Assembly (NCBI GenBank): GCA_047833665.1
Contig: CP181261.1
Location: 1,302,001 to 1,366,000 of the forward strand
DNA length: 64,000 bases
Reading direction: 5' to 3'
Source: Caproicibacter sp047833665
GTDB taxonomy: Bacteria; Bacillota; Clostridia; Oscillospirales; Acutalibacteraceae
This document shows positions 36,354-44,919 of this stretch, piece by piece (position 1 is the stretch's first letter; the number at the start of each line of letters is the position of its first letter). A program made the position numbers and the translations under genes. The notes under the pieces were generated by a model. The model searched no databases, was not told the DNA's origin, and worked only from the letters and a program-made list of their open reading frames with translations.

Positions 36354-37254
36354 ATATCCTGAAATATCAGATAGGGAGTGGTTAGCACCAAAGCTGTCTG
36401 CAAGCGGAAAAATCGGCAGCGAGGGAGCGTTTGGAACACTTTTTATCTGGAAGAACACCTATTTTTCAAAAATATGTCGTTTAGATGATTGTATATTGTT
36501 TTGCTTCGGCGAACCATTGTATTATTATAATATGCCTCTATGCGATAAAAGTCGTCTCCCGGAACTGATAGAATTGATGATAGCAGACGCGGCAGAACGG
36601 GGACATCCGTTCCAAATGCGGGGAGTGACTGAAGACCATGTGAAAGAACTCGAGCAGCTGTTTCCGGGTCGTTTTCAATTTCAATTGGACCGGGATAGCT
36701 CCGATTATATCTATAAAGCGGAAGATTTGATTCGTCTTTCGGGTCGGAAATATCATGGTAAAAGAAATCATATATCTCAGTTTATACGAAAGTACGAATG
36801 GAGTTACGAAGATATTTCCGAAGAAAACTTGGAAGACTGCCGCTATATTGCAAAACAATGGTGCAAAACGCACGGCGGCTGTCTTGATAAAAACGGTTTT
36901 GCAAGTGAGCCATGCGCCCTTGACCGTGCGCTTAAATATTACAAGGAACTTCATCTTGGCGGAGGTATTATCCGAGTTGAAGGAAAACCGGTTGCCTTTA
37001 CCATCGGGGAAGAAATCAACCCAAAAGTTTATCTTCTGCATTTTGAAAAAGCTTTGGATGGTTACGATGGGCTTTATGCCATGATTAACCATGAGTATGC
37101 TGCAAGGCACTTAAGCGGTTATGAATTGATTAACCGCGAAGAAGATTTAGGAATTGAAGGCCTGCGTAAAGCAAAGCTTTCTTATCATCCAACTATAATT
37201 TTAAATCGATATCGGGTAACTCTTGCTCAGCAAAATGGAGATGCTGAAAATTGA
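36340..37254 (+). CDS. DUF2156 / lysylphosphatidylglycerol-synthase-like GNAT protein
   Basis: 304 residues, a double GNAT-fold protein of the DUF2156 kind. Central LSGRKYHGKRNHISQFIRKY marks the start of the second fold, and the acyl-transfer core is GGIIRVEGKPVAFTIGEEIN with HFEKALDGYDGLYAMINHEY. The closing block ELINREEDLGIEGLRKAKLSYHP (in part) is diagnostic. It lacks the membrane helices of MprF, so it is soluble. The acceptor is unknown. ATG at 36340 with GGAGGA; overlaps tmk by 14 bp. Confidence 0.85.
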   Translation: MLTFKYPEISDREWLAPKLSASGKIGSEGAFGTLFIWKNTYFSKICRLDDCILFCFGEPLYYYNMPLCDKSRLPELIELMIADAAERGHPFQMRGVTEDHVKELEQLFPGRFQFQLDRDSSDYIYKAEDLIRLSGRKYHGKRNHISQFIRKYEWSYEDISEENLEDCRYIAKQWCKTHGGCLDKNGFASEPCALDRALKYYKELHLGGGIIRVEGKPVAFTIGEEINPKVYLLHFEKALDGYDGLYAMINHEYAARHLSGYELINREEDLGIEGLRKAKLSYHPTIILNRYRVTLAQQNGDAEN

Positions 37255-38129
37255 TTAGTCTGGCCGGATGGGAAATGCGTCCGGAACTTTCTGAACTCTG
37301 GCAAATTTGTTTTCATGAACCCAAAAGATACCCGGACTATTTTTTAAATAATTATTTTCGTCCCGAAGACTGCTTGGTATATCGGGTGTCGGGGAAGATT
37401 GCTGCTGCGGTTTATTTGCTTCCTGCTCAAATTGCTCTGGACAATGGGCCAGCGCAAGCTCATTATATTTTTGCAGCGGGAACTTTGCCGCGCTTTCGCT
37501 CTCGGGGCTTTATGGCTTCGCTATTGGCTTATGCCGCCATCTACGGTGCGAAACGCGGCGATCGGTATTCCATTGTCCTGCCGGCAGACCAGCCGCTTTA
37601 TTCCTTTTATGCACGAAATGGATATTTTGATTATTATAAAATTAGATCCGTGCGTATTGCGCGCGGTCGTTTGGAGCAGATGGCGGATGAAATTCCTTGC
37701 GGAAGAATTTTAGCATCTTCTGCGGAACTTAACAGCATTCGCAGCGCTGTTTTATCGCGTCGGAAAGGCTCTGTTCTTTGGAGCAACGAGCGATTTCATT
37801 TTACAATAGGCTTTGGCTCTGCTTACGGGGATCAATTAGTCTGTTCCGGGCAGGCAGGACACAGATCTTATGCGATTTGCCGAAAAGTAGATGAAAAAAC
37901 CTGTTCCATTCGGGAAGTGATGACATCACCAAATGGTTTTTCGGGGCTTGCAGCGGCTGTCCTGCGGCAGGTTCCGGCAGAGATTTATGAGTTTCGCTTG
38001 CCTGTGGGAGATGGTCTTTTCCCAGGAGAGGGAACAGAGGAACGCTGCGGAATGCTGCGTCCGGTTGGGGGAACCCCGGAAGAAGAGTGTGCCGCATCCG
38101 GACCATATCTTGGATTGGCTTTGGACTAA
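37251..38129 (+). CDS. GNAT-family acetyltransferase (Eis-like)
   Basis: 292 residues. The N-terminal GNAT fold has AAVYLLPAQI, then IFAAGTLPRFRSRGFMASLL, the acetyl-CoA loop (R-x-R-G-F/M), and a YSFYARNGYFDYYKIR closing block. A C-terminal domain of about 110 residues resembles Eis-type proteins. The substrate is unknown. TTG start at 37251, GGAG ten bases upstream; overlaps the preceding GNAT gene by 4 bp, so the two may act together. Confidence 0.82.
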   Translation: MISLAGWEMRPELSELWQICFHEPKRYPDYFLNNYFRPEDCLVYRVSGKIAAAVYLLPAQIALDNGPAQAHYIFAAGTLPRFRSRGFMASLLAYAAIYGAKRGDRYSIVLPADQPLYSFYARNGYFDYYKIRSVRIARGRLEQMADEIPCGRILASSAELNSIRSAVLSRRKGSVLWSNERFHFTIGFGSAYGDQLVCSGQAGHRSYAICRKVDEKTCSIREVMTSPNGFSGLAAAVLRQVPAEIYEFRLPVGDGLFPGEGTEERCGMLRPVGGTPEEECAASGPYLGLALD

Positions 38130-38155
38130 GAAATTCGATTCAAGGAGGTAATAGT

Positions 38156-38695
38156 ATGATTTATTTATTCCTTGCTCAAGGATTTGAGGAAGTGGAGGCG
38201 ATTACTCCGCTTGATTTGCTGCGCCGTGCCGGTGCATCGATTAAGACTGTAGGGATTGGCGGGCGCCAAGTCACAGGTTCGCATGGAATTGAAGTGACTG
38301 CGGATTTAGACGAGAAGCAAGTTGACATGCAAAATATGGAAATGATCATTTTGCCCGGAGGGGTGCCGGGAATTAACAATCTGGAGAAGTCGCCGGTCGT
38401 ACAGGAAAGTATCAATTACTGTGCGCAGAATGGCAAAAAGATCGCGGCTATCTGTGCAGCCCCGTCTATTCTGGGACGCATGGGTGTACTTGCCGGTCAT
38501 TGTGCTGTTTGTTATCCCGGATACGAGAATGAACTCAAGGGAGCTGAGGTCAAAACTGACCCGGTTTGCGTCAGCGGCAATATTATTACTGCACGCGGTG
38601 CCGGGGTTGCGCTGCCGTTTGGGCTAAAATTAGTGGAAATTCTGTTTGGAAAACAGAAATCAGATGAGATGAAAGAAAAGGTTCAATGCGTGTGA
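38156..38695 (+). CDS. DJ-1/PfpI family protein
   Basis: 179 residues of the DJ-1/ThiJ/PfpI class. FEEVEAITPLDLLRRAG at the N-terminus gives the conserved Glu. The nucleophile elbow is KKIAAICAAPSILGRMG with Cys at about 103. The C-terminal ITARGAGVALPFGLKLVEIL is typical. The role is often protein or metabolite deglycation or quality control. ATG at 38156 with AAGGAGG. Overlaps the next gene by 10 bp. Confidence 0.92.
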   Translation: MIYLFLAQGFEEVEAITPLDLLRRAGASIKTVGIGGRQVTGSHGIEVTADLDEKQVDMQNMEMIILPGGVPGINNLEKSPVVQESINYCAQNGKKIAAICAAPSILGRMGVLAGHCAVCYPGYENELKGAEVKTDPVCVSGNIITARGAGVALPFGLKLVEILFGKQKSDEMKEKVQCV

Positions 38696-39282
38696 GAAAT
38701 ATAAAAGAAGTAAAGAAAAATCTTCGTTCGCAGTTAATGCAATACCGCGAGCGGATGGATCCGGCAATCAAAGCCCGGCATGACGCAGCCATTCTCAGCC
38801 GCGTACTTTCTTTAAGAGAATATGCAAACGCACAGATTGTGTTTACCTATGTCAGCAAGCCGATAGAGGTAGACACAACTGAGTTAATCCGCTCTGCCTT
38901 AAAATCGGGCAAAAAGGTTGCCGTTCCGCTTTGCATTCCGGAGACGTATGGTATGGAATTTTATGAAATAAATTCGTTGGACGAGTTGTCCAGTGGTACC
39001 TACGGGGTTTTGGAACCGGATCCGTCCCGCAGCCGCCGGGTTGAGAATCAAAAAAACAGCATTTGTATTGTCCCCGGGCTCAGCTTTGATTCCCAAGGGT
39101 ATCGGTTAGGGTACGGCAAAGGATATTACGACCGCTTTTTGTCCGGATTTGTGGGAACTACCGTTGGATTATGTTATGCCAAATGTATGAAATGGAACCT
39201 TCCGCATGGCTATTATGACCAACCGGTGGATCTTCTCATTACAGAAAAATATATCCGCAGGATTTCAGGGAAAAATACCTGA
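38686..39282 (+). CDS. 5-formyltetrahydrofolate cyclo-ligase
   Basis: Recycles 5-formyl-THF to methenyl-THF with ATP. Signatures: KKNLRSQLMQYRERMD near the N-terminus, IVFTYVSKPIEVDTTELI, and the C-terminal GLSFDSQGYRLGYGKGYYDRFL block (nucleotide and folate loop). 198 residues, normal. It starts inside the end of the DJ-1 gene. Confidence 0.94.
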   Translation: MRVRNIKEVKKNLRSQLMQYRERMDPAIKARHDAAILSRVLSLREYANAQIVFTYVSKPIEVDTTELIRSALKSGKKVAVPLCIPETYGMEFYEINSLDELSSGTYGVLEPDPSRSRRVENQKNSICIVPGLSFDSQGYRLGYGKGYYDRFLSGFVGTTVGLCYAKCMKWNLPHGYYDQPVDLLITEKYIRRISGKNT

Positions 39283-39303
39283 TTTTAGGAAAGGAGGGCG
39301 CAT

Positions 39304-40602
39304 ATGAAAGATGACGAACAGCGGGCGGAACGCGCGCACCGAAAAAGAGTAGAAAATTTTCGCCTTCAGATTAAAGATGATATGGAAGGTCTTTCAGGCC
39401 AAGATATTTACAGCCACGGTTTAGATGCAGAACAAAGTTCCGCTTCTTCAATCAGCAGTTATAGTGAGATGAGGCCGGACGATGAAAGGCAGGCTGAGGC
39501 TCAGCGAAGATTTTTAGAACTTCATCGTATGCGTAACCGCGAGAAAGGACGGAAAAACAAACGTTTTTTCCGTTTCGTCTGGTTCGTTATGGTTTTGTTC
39601 ATATCGCTCCTCCTTGGTCGGTATTTGGTTGACGGTGTTAACGATATGCTGGCGGTTGGGCGCGAGGGCTTTGATGTCACGGTTGATATTCCGCAGGATG
39701 CTACCGAAAGCCAAGTGGCACAGGTACTGTATCAGGATGGGATTATCCGAAACAAGGACTTTTTCCGGCTGTACGCAAGATTAACCAAGGCACCCAAGCA
39801 GTACCGCGGCGGGAGTTTCCAGCTTCGCTCCGACATGGATTACGAAGCACTCATTAATACCTTACAATCCTACACCAACCGCGTGGATACAGTGAAACTG
39901 ACCTTTACAGAAGGAATGAATGCTTTGGAAGTTGCAGAGCTCATGGAGAAAAATGGGGTGTGTTCTGCAGAGGATGCGAAAGAGGTCTTTAACAGCGGCA
40001 GTCTGGACGAAAAATATGAAATGCTGCAGCAAATTACAAATGCCTCCGAACGCTATTACCAGTTGGAAGGATATTTGTTCCCGGATACGTATGAATTCTA
40101 TAAAAATGAGGATCCGGAACAGGCTGTTAACAAGCTGGTTAAAAATTGCAACCGAAAATTGACGAAACAAATTCGTCAGCAGGCTGAAGACGAAGGAATG
40201 ACAGTTGATCAGTTACTTACGCTTGCTTCCATGATTCAAGCAGAAGCGGCGGATAAGGAAGATATGTATAAAGTCTCCAGCGTGTTTCATAATCGTCTAA
40301 ACAGTGACAGAGAGGATTTGCAGCATTTGGATTCAGATCCAACCATCTATTACCCTTATCGTGCGCTTTCTCTCGTTCCGGAAGACATACGTGACACTTT
40401 TAAGAGCCGGTATGACACATATACGGTTGAAGGACTTCCGCCGGGTCCCATTTGTAACCCCGGAATGGATGCAATTGATGCGGCGTTAAATCCTGCTTCA
40501 ACAGACTACTACTATTTCTGCCATGATGAGGACGGAAATGCCTACTATGCGAAAACGGCCAGCGGCCATCAGGCAAACCTGAAGAAAGCGGGGTTGCGAT
40601 GA
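39304..40602 (+). CDS. mltG: Endolytic transglycosylase MltG
   Basis: Membrane-anchored lytic transglycosylase that cuts nascent glycan strands. A long charged cytoplasmic N-terminus (about 90 residues) is followed by one membrane helix (FRFVWFVMVLFISLLLGRYL), a LysM-like region with the VDTVKLTFTEGMNALEVAEL block, and the YceG core: LEGYLFPDTYEFYK, LASMIQAEAADKEDMYKVSSVFHNRL (read in part, catalytic Glu) and LQHLDSDPTIYYP with GLPPGPICNPGMDAIDAALNP. 432 residues. SD AAGGAGG. Confidence 0.95.
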   Translation: MKDDEQRAERAHRKRVENFRLQIKDDMEGLSGQDIYSHGLDAEQSSASSISSYSEMRPDDERQAEAQRRFLELHRMRNREKGRKNKRFFRFVWFVMVLFISLLLGRYLVDGVNDMLAVGREGFDVTVDIPQDATESQVAQVLYQDGIIRNKDFFRLYARLTKAPKQYRGGSFQLRSDMDYEALINTLQSYTNRVDTVKLTFTEGMNALEVAELMEKNGVCSAEDAKEVFNSGSLDEKYEMLQQITNASERYYQLEGYLFPDTYEFYKNEDPEQAVNKLVKNCNRKLTKQIRQQAEDEGMTVDQLLTLASMIQAEAADKEDMYKVSSVFHNRLNSDREDLQHLDSDPTIYYPYRALSLVPEDIRDTFKSRYDTYTVEGLPPGPICNPGMDAIDAALNPASTDYYYFCHDEDGNAYYAKTASGHQANLKKAGLR

Positions 40603-41831
40603 CTGCAGAAAAATTTTACCGCCCGGAACTCTTAGCACCTGCCGGTGACCGGGAGAGGTTAGAAGCGGCGGTGCGCTTTGGAGCGGATGCGGTTTATCTT
40701 GCCGGCAAGGAATTCGGAATGAGAACTGCTTCCCCGAATTTTGGGGCAGAGGAACTTGTTTCGGCCGTTCAATTTGCCCATGAGCATGGAGTGAAGGTGT
40801 ATTTAACCTGTAATACCATCGCACATCATGAAGAACTTTCACGGCTGCCGAACTTTTTTCAGCAGGCAGATGAAGCTCAAGTTGATGCTTTAATTGTTGC
40901 GGATCTCGGCGTCTTTCGCCTTGCGCGCCGATATGTTCCTCATTTGCCGGTGCATATTTCCACGCAGGCCGGCGTAGTCAATGCCGAAGCGGCAAATGCG
41001 TTTTATGAAATGGGTGCAAAGCGTATTGTACTTGCCCGCGAGCTTACCCTTGCAGAGATTGCTCAAATTCGGAAAAACACCCCGCGAGACTTGGAATTGG
41101 AAGCTTTTATTCACGGCTCTATGTGTGTTTCCTTTTCCGGAAGATGCCTTCTTTCCGATTATTTGACCGGGCGCGACGCTAATCGCGGCGATTGTGCACA
41201 GCCATGCCGATGGAAATATGCTCTGATGGAAGAAAAGCGGCCCGGACAGTATTTCCCAATTGCGGAAGATGAACATGGTGCCTATATCCTGAATTCGAGG
41301 GATATGAACATGATTGAACATATCCCGGAATTGGTTGATGCAGGGGTCAGTTCGCTGAAAATAGAAGGGCGAGCGAAATCCGCGTATTATGCGGCGGTTG
41401 TTACAAACGCTTATCGGCACGCAATCGACCATTATTGTCATCATCCCGAGCAGGATTTACCCGCATGGATTCCGCAGGAGCTGGAAAAAGTCAGCCACCG
41501 CGAATACAGCACGGGTTTCTACTTTGGAAATGAACCGGGGCAGGTTTTAGAAAACGGCGGCTATGTGCGCAACTATGAAGTGATTGCGGTCTGTACGGGG
41601 AAAAGCGGCTCCCGTGCCGTACTTGCTCAGCGGAACCGTTTTTTCCGCGGTGATGTAGCCGATGTACTCGAGCCGGGAGCAGAACCGTATCTTCTCCCTA
41701 TGGAAAAAATTTATGATGAATACGGCGAACCGCTGGAAATTGCAAATCATGCCGCTATGACCGTTTTGCTGGAAACGGACCGTGATATTCCGATTGGCAC
41801 TATCTTCCGCAGAAAAATGAATGATGATTAA
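40599..41831 (+). CDS. Peptidase U32 family protein (RlhA/TrhP type)
   Basis: U32 proteins of this kind hydroxylate tRNA or rRNA bases with prephenate-derived groups, and some were called collagenases. Signatures: PELLAPAGDRERLEAAVRFGADAVYLAG near the N-terminus, VHISTQAGVVN, then the Fe-S or metal Cys set in FIHGSMCVSFSGRCLLSDY, RGDCAQPCRWKY and LKIEGRAKSAYYAA. 410 residues without the long C-terminal domain. Overlaps mltG as ATGA. Confidence 0.9.
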   Translation: MTAEKFYRPELLAPAGDRERLEAAVRFGADAVYLAGKEFGMRTASPNFGAEELVSAVQFAHEHGVKVYLTCNTIAHHEELSRLPNFFQQADEAQVDALIVADLGVFRLARRYVPHLPVHISTQAGVVNAEAANAFYEMGAKRIVLARELTLAEIAQIRKNTPRDLELEAFIHGSMCVSFSGRCLLSDYLTGRDANRGDCAQPCRWKYALMEEKRPGQYFPIAEDEHGAYILNSRDMNMIEHIPELVDAGVSSLKIEGRAKSAYYAAVVTNAYRHAIDHYCHHPEQDLPAWIPQELEKVSHREYSTGFYFGNEPGQVLENGGYVRNYEVIAVCTGKSGSRAVLAQRNRFFRGDVADVLEPGAEPYLLPMEKIYDEYGEPLEIANHAAMTVLLETDRDIPIGTIFRRKMNDD

Positions 41832-41836
41832 AAATT

Positions 41837-41875
41837 CCTCCCGCGGGCAATGATAGCCTGTACGGGGGGATTTTT
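41837..41875 (+). promoter_or_regulatory. Terminator-like hairpin whose 3' arm is the SD of the next gene
   Basis: CCTCCCG (41837-41843) can pair with CGGGGGG (41863-41869), enclosing a small inner hairpin; ATTTTT follows, then the ATG at 41876. The G run is both the 3' arm and the only SD of the PBP gene. It could end or attenuate the operon and hide the SD. Confidence 0.5.
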
Positions 41876-43474
41876 ATGCCTAAAAGAATCGTCGGATTTT
41901 TTTCCGTGTTTATGCTGACGATGTTTTTGTCAGTTTTAATATTATATCGGATTTCCAACGGAACGGAACTTGCACAGACTGCGAAAAGTCAATCTAACTA
42001 CAAACTGACGGTTGCATCCACGCGGGGTACTATCTATGATTGTAACCTATCCGCTTTTACCGGTGCCGAAAATGAGTATGTTGCGGCTGTTGTGCCGGGA
42101 ATTGAAACCTCCGCTGCACTCAGCCGTATTTTGCCGGCTTCGAAAATGGAACAGGTCTACGACATATTGAGTGAAGGTCATCCGTTTACATTGACGCTTC
42201 CATCGAATATTCAGCAGACAGGAATAGATGTTTTTACCATACAAAAACGATATTCGGATTCCGGCCTCGGTGTTCATATTTTGGGCTATCTTGACGGAAC
42301 GGGCAAAGGAGCAGCAGGAATTGAAAAAGCCTTTGATTCTGTGCTTAGCAGCAATCAGGGGAGAATCACTGTTACGTATAAAGTGGATGCGCTCAACCGC
42401 GTTCTGGCAGGTGAAGAAAAAACAATCAGTGACACAACAGACCTCGGCAAGAGCGGTGTGGTCCTCACATTGGACAAATACATTCAAACCGTTGCAGAAC
42501 AGGCAGCGGACAAATACCTGACGAAAGGGGCTATTGTTGTTTTAGAAGTTCCGTCTGGTAAAATTCGTGCCATGGTTAGCCGCCCGGCTTATAATCAGAA
42601 TGATGTTGCATCGATTTTGGATGCTGAGGATTCTCCGCTGCTCAACCGAGCAGTGTCGGCTTATAGTGTGGGATCCGTCTTTAAATTGGCAGCAGCGGCA
42701 GCCGCTCTTGAATACGGAATTTCACCGGATTATCAATACACTTGTACCGGCGGAATTGATGTGGATGGGAATGTGTTTCATTGTTATAACTCTGAAAGTC
42801 ATGGAGAGCAGAACATGGAACAAGCGATTGCAAACTCTTGCAACACATATTTTGTCAATCTGATGCAGCAAGTTCCGCAGGAGAATTTCCTCAATATGGT
42901 TCGTTCTCTCGGCTTTGGGCAGACATTTACCCTTGCGCCGGGGCTTTCTTCGGATGCGGGAGTCCTGCCGTCCTTAAAGAGTTTGAGTATTCCCAGAGCG
43001 CTTGCCAATTTTTCGTTTGGGCAGGGTGAACTGACTGCAACGCCGCTGCAGGTTGCGGCAATGACAAACGCTATAGCGTCAAACGGCGTGTTCCGTGTAC
43101 CCGTTCTTTATGAAGGAGTGGTCAATGAGCATCTGGATTATACCGCTCGTGCGCCGCAGAATCAGGGAACACAAGTGATGTCGGAAAATACCGCAAGACT
43201 TTTGCGGGAATTTATGCATGCATCCATTGAAGGGGGAACCAGCAGGGAAGGAAAACCGGACACAGGCGGAGCGGGTGCGAAAACCGCAACGGCGCAGACC
43301 GGGAAATATGTGGATGGGAAGGAACTTGTGGAATCTTGGTTTACGGGATTTTTTCCGTACGATAATCCCAAATACGTCGTTACTGTTTTTGAGGAAGGCG
43401 GAAACGGCGGCGGTCGTACCTGCGGCCCTGCATTTAAGGAAATCGCGGATGTACTCAATCGGGTTCTCGGTTAG
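41876..43474 (+). CDS. Penicillin-binding protein (class B-like transpeptidase)
   Basis: Cell-wall transpeptidase with one N-terminal membrane helix (FFSVFMLTMFLSVLILYRI). The dimerisation-like part begins with STRGTIYDCNLSAF. Active-site motifs: SVGSVFKLA (S-x-x-K, about 265), SCNTYF (S-x-N, about 320) and AKTATAQTGKY (K-T-A in place of K-T-G, about 466). 532 residues, shorter than vegetative FtsI and nearer to sporulation PBPs such as SpoVD, but without a PASTA domain. Its stop codon lies in the target duplication of IS copy 2. Confidence 0.87.
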   Translation: MPKRIVGFFSVFMLTMFLSVLILYRISNGTELAQTAKSQSNYKLTVASTRGTIYDCNLSAFTGAENEYVAAVVPGIETSAALSRILPASKMEQVYDILSEGHPFTLTLPSNIQQTGIDVFTIQKRYSDSGLGVHILGYLDGTGKGAAGIEKAFDSVLSSNQGRITVTYKVDALNRVLAGEEKTISDTTDLGKSGVVLTLDKYIQTVAEQAADKYLTKGAIVVLEVPSGKIRAMVSRPAYNQNDVASILDAEDSPLLNRAVSAYSVGSVFKLAAAAAALEYGISPDYQYTCTGGIDVDGNVFHCYNSESHGEQNMEQAIANSCNTYFVNLMQQVPQENFLNMVRSLGFGQTFTLAPGLSSDAGVLPSLKSLSIPRALANFSFGQGELTATPLQVAAMTNAIASNGVFRVPVLYEGVVNEHLDYTARAPQNQGTQVMSENTARLLREFMHASIEGGTSREGKPDTGGAGAKTATAQTGKYVDGKELVESWFTGFFPYDNPKYVVTVFEEGGNGGGRTCGPAFKEIADVLNRVLG

Positions 43475-43494
43475 TTTTGCAGAAACACCCCAAT

Positions 43495-44557
43495 TGTAGG
43501 TTTGTCAAACATATTGGACAGTATGGGAATGTAAAAATTCAGAAGGAGACAACCAATGAAGAGGACGCATCGGCATATTATTAGAGCGTCTTAAGTAGAT
43601 GGAAAGTTGGTTTTCAAAGTCCGCTAAAGAGTAAAAATGGTGTTTGTCATAAAAGCGTTTTTGGTCTTCGCGATGACTGCGTTCCACTTTCCCGTTGTGC
43701 CTAGGGGTATAAGGACGAATTAACTTGTGCCGAATATGAAGTTTAGCGGCAGTGGCCTCAAACAACGTCAGCAGATGTTTCTTGGAAGGTGAGAAACGGT
43801 TGGTGAATTCAAAACCGTTGTCAGTTTGAACGCATTCCACACGAACGCCGCGCCGGGCAAACCATTCGACAGCTCGTTTTAGAAAGTCAGCAGAAGAGTA
43901 AGTACTCTGTTCAGGGTACGCTGCCAGAAAACGCAGCCTAGAAAATTCATCAATAGCTGTGTACTGGAAAAGCCGAAGCTCAGGGTCGGCAATACAGCGC
44001 TTTGGAACAACTTTTACATCGATCTGAATGCGTTCTCCGGGATATGTCATTTGCTCATATGGCTTTGGCTGATATTTCTTCTTTGGTTTTGATTCTGGGA
44101 ACATTCCCATTCGGCGCATTACACGGAACAGACTTTCCGGACATCGTGTGTATCCCCGCTTTTTTAACCGAGACCATAGTTCAATCATACCGAGGTCGGG
44201 ATTTCTGCGCCGCATGTCGCGAATCAGCTTTAACTCGGCAGGTGTATGCTGGTTTGGATGACTGTGAGGCCTCCTAGACCGGCAAGCCAACGATTCTAAT
44301 GTACCGTCATACCGGGCCATCCAGAAATAGATAAAGGAACGGCTTTTGTTGTATTTTCGGCTCGCACGGCTAACACCGTACTTTTGAGCATAAATCATTA
44401 GGGATTGCCTAAACTTCATATCTTGTGTTACACTATTCATGCAGAAATGGGCACTTCCTTTCGGTATGATTTGGTTTGTGTAGCTTTATTTTAACCGATG
44501 TGTCCATTTCTGTATTTTATTTTTTCTCAACTGTCCAATATGTATTGTAGTCCTACA
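43495..44557 (-). mobile_element. 1063-bp IS, copy 2
   Basis: Same ends as copy 1. Perfect 26-bp direct repeats flank it (43469-43494 and 44558-44583; they begin GGTTAGTTTTG and end ACACCCCAAT) and include the TAG stop of the PBP gene. The right duplication ends 4 bp before the alaS -35 (44588). Orientation relative to the downstream promoter is the same as in copies 1 and 3. Confidence 0.95.
43505..44440 (-). CDS. DDE transposase of the 1063-bp IS, copy 2
   Basis: 311 residues with the full DDE triad (IDVK, QTDNGFEF, KVERSHRE). Nearly identical to copy 3 (I saw one residue difference, LIRDMRR against LIRNMRR). No frameshift, so it is likely functional. The transposase start faces the alaS promoter. 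Confidence 0.92.
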   Translation of the reverse strand: MNSVTQDMKFRQSLMIYAQKYGVSRASRKYNKSRSFIYFWMARYDGTLESLACRSRRPHSHPNQHTPAELKLIRDMRRRNPDLGMIELWSRLKKRGYTRCPESLFRVMRRMGMFPESKPKKKYQPKPYEQMTYPGERIQIDVKVVPKRCIADPELRLFQYTAIDEFSRLRFLAAYPEQSTYSSADFLKRAVEWFARRGVRVECVQTDNGFEFTNRFSPSKKHLLTLFEATAAKLHIRHKLIRPYTPRHNGKVERSHREDQKRFYDKHHFYSLADFENQLSIYLRRSNNMPMRPLHWLSPSEFLHSHTVQYV

Positions 44558-44587
44558 GGTTAGTTTTGCAGAAACACCCCAATCCGA

Positions 44588-44616
44588 TTGACATTTCTTT
44601 TCAATCGGATTATAAT
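44588..44616 (+). promoter_or_regulatory. Consensus sigma-A promoter of alaS
   Basis: TTGACA (44588-44593), 17-bp spacer, TATAAT (44611-44616): both hexamers are perfect consensus. The region CCGATTG...CAATCGG overlaps it as an inverted repeat. Confidence 0.85.
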
Positions 44617-44622
44617 CAAAAA

Positions 44623-44873
44623 GTATTGAAAACTGTTTATATCGGACAGGCGAAGAAGGGCAGAATATACGCACGTTCCGCTGCAGAGAGGAAACCGGCG
44701 GCTGAAAGGTTTCTGCGGAAAAGACGTATATGGCCGGCCCGGAGCATCGCGGTGAAGAACCGCGGCGTTTCCCGCGTTAAGGGATAGAGAGCGGCGCTTT
44801 TCCTGTAAAAGCGCAATTTGGGTGGTACCACGGATTTTTCCGTCCCATATGGGCGGGAAAGTCTATTTTTTTT
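44623..44873 (+). ncRNA. T-box leader of alaS
   Basis: Untranslated leader with a stem I region closed by ATATACG / CGTATAT, the GAGAGGAAACC-type elements, the T-box core GGTGGTACCACG (44821-44832) and a terminator (stem around CCGTCCC / GGGCGGG, then eight T to 44873). Uncharged tRNA-Ala should pair with the T-box and stop termination. The specifier codon was not assigned with certainty; a GC-starting codon is expected. Confidence 0.9.
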
Positions 44874-44919
44874 GCAAATCATGCCTACTTTTAAGGTGGA
44901 TAGGAGATTCTGATCAGAT

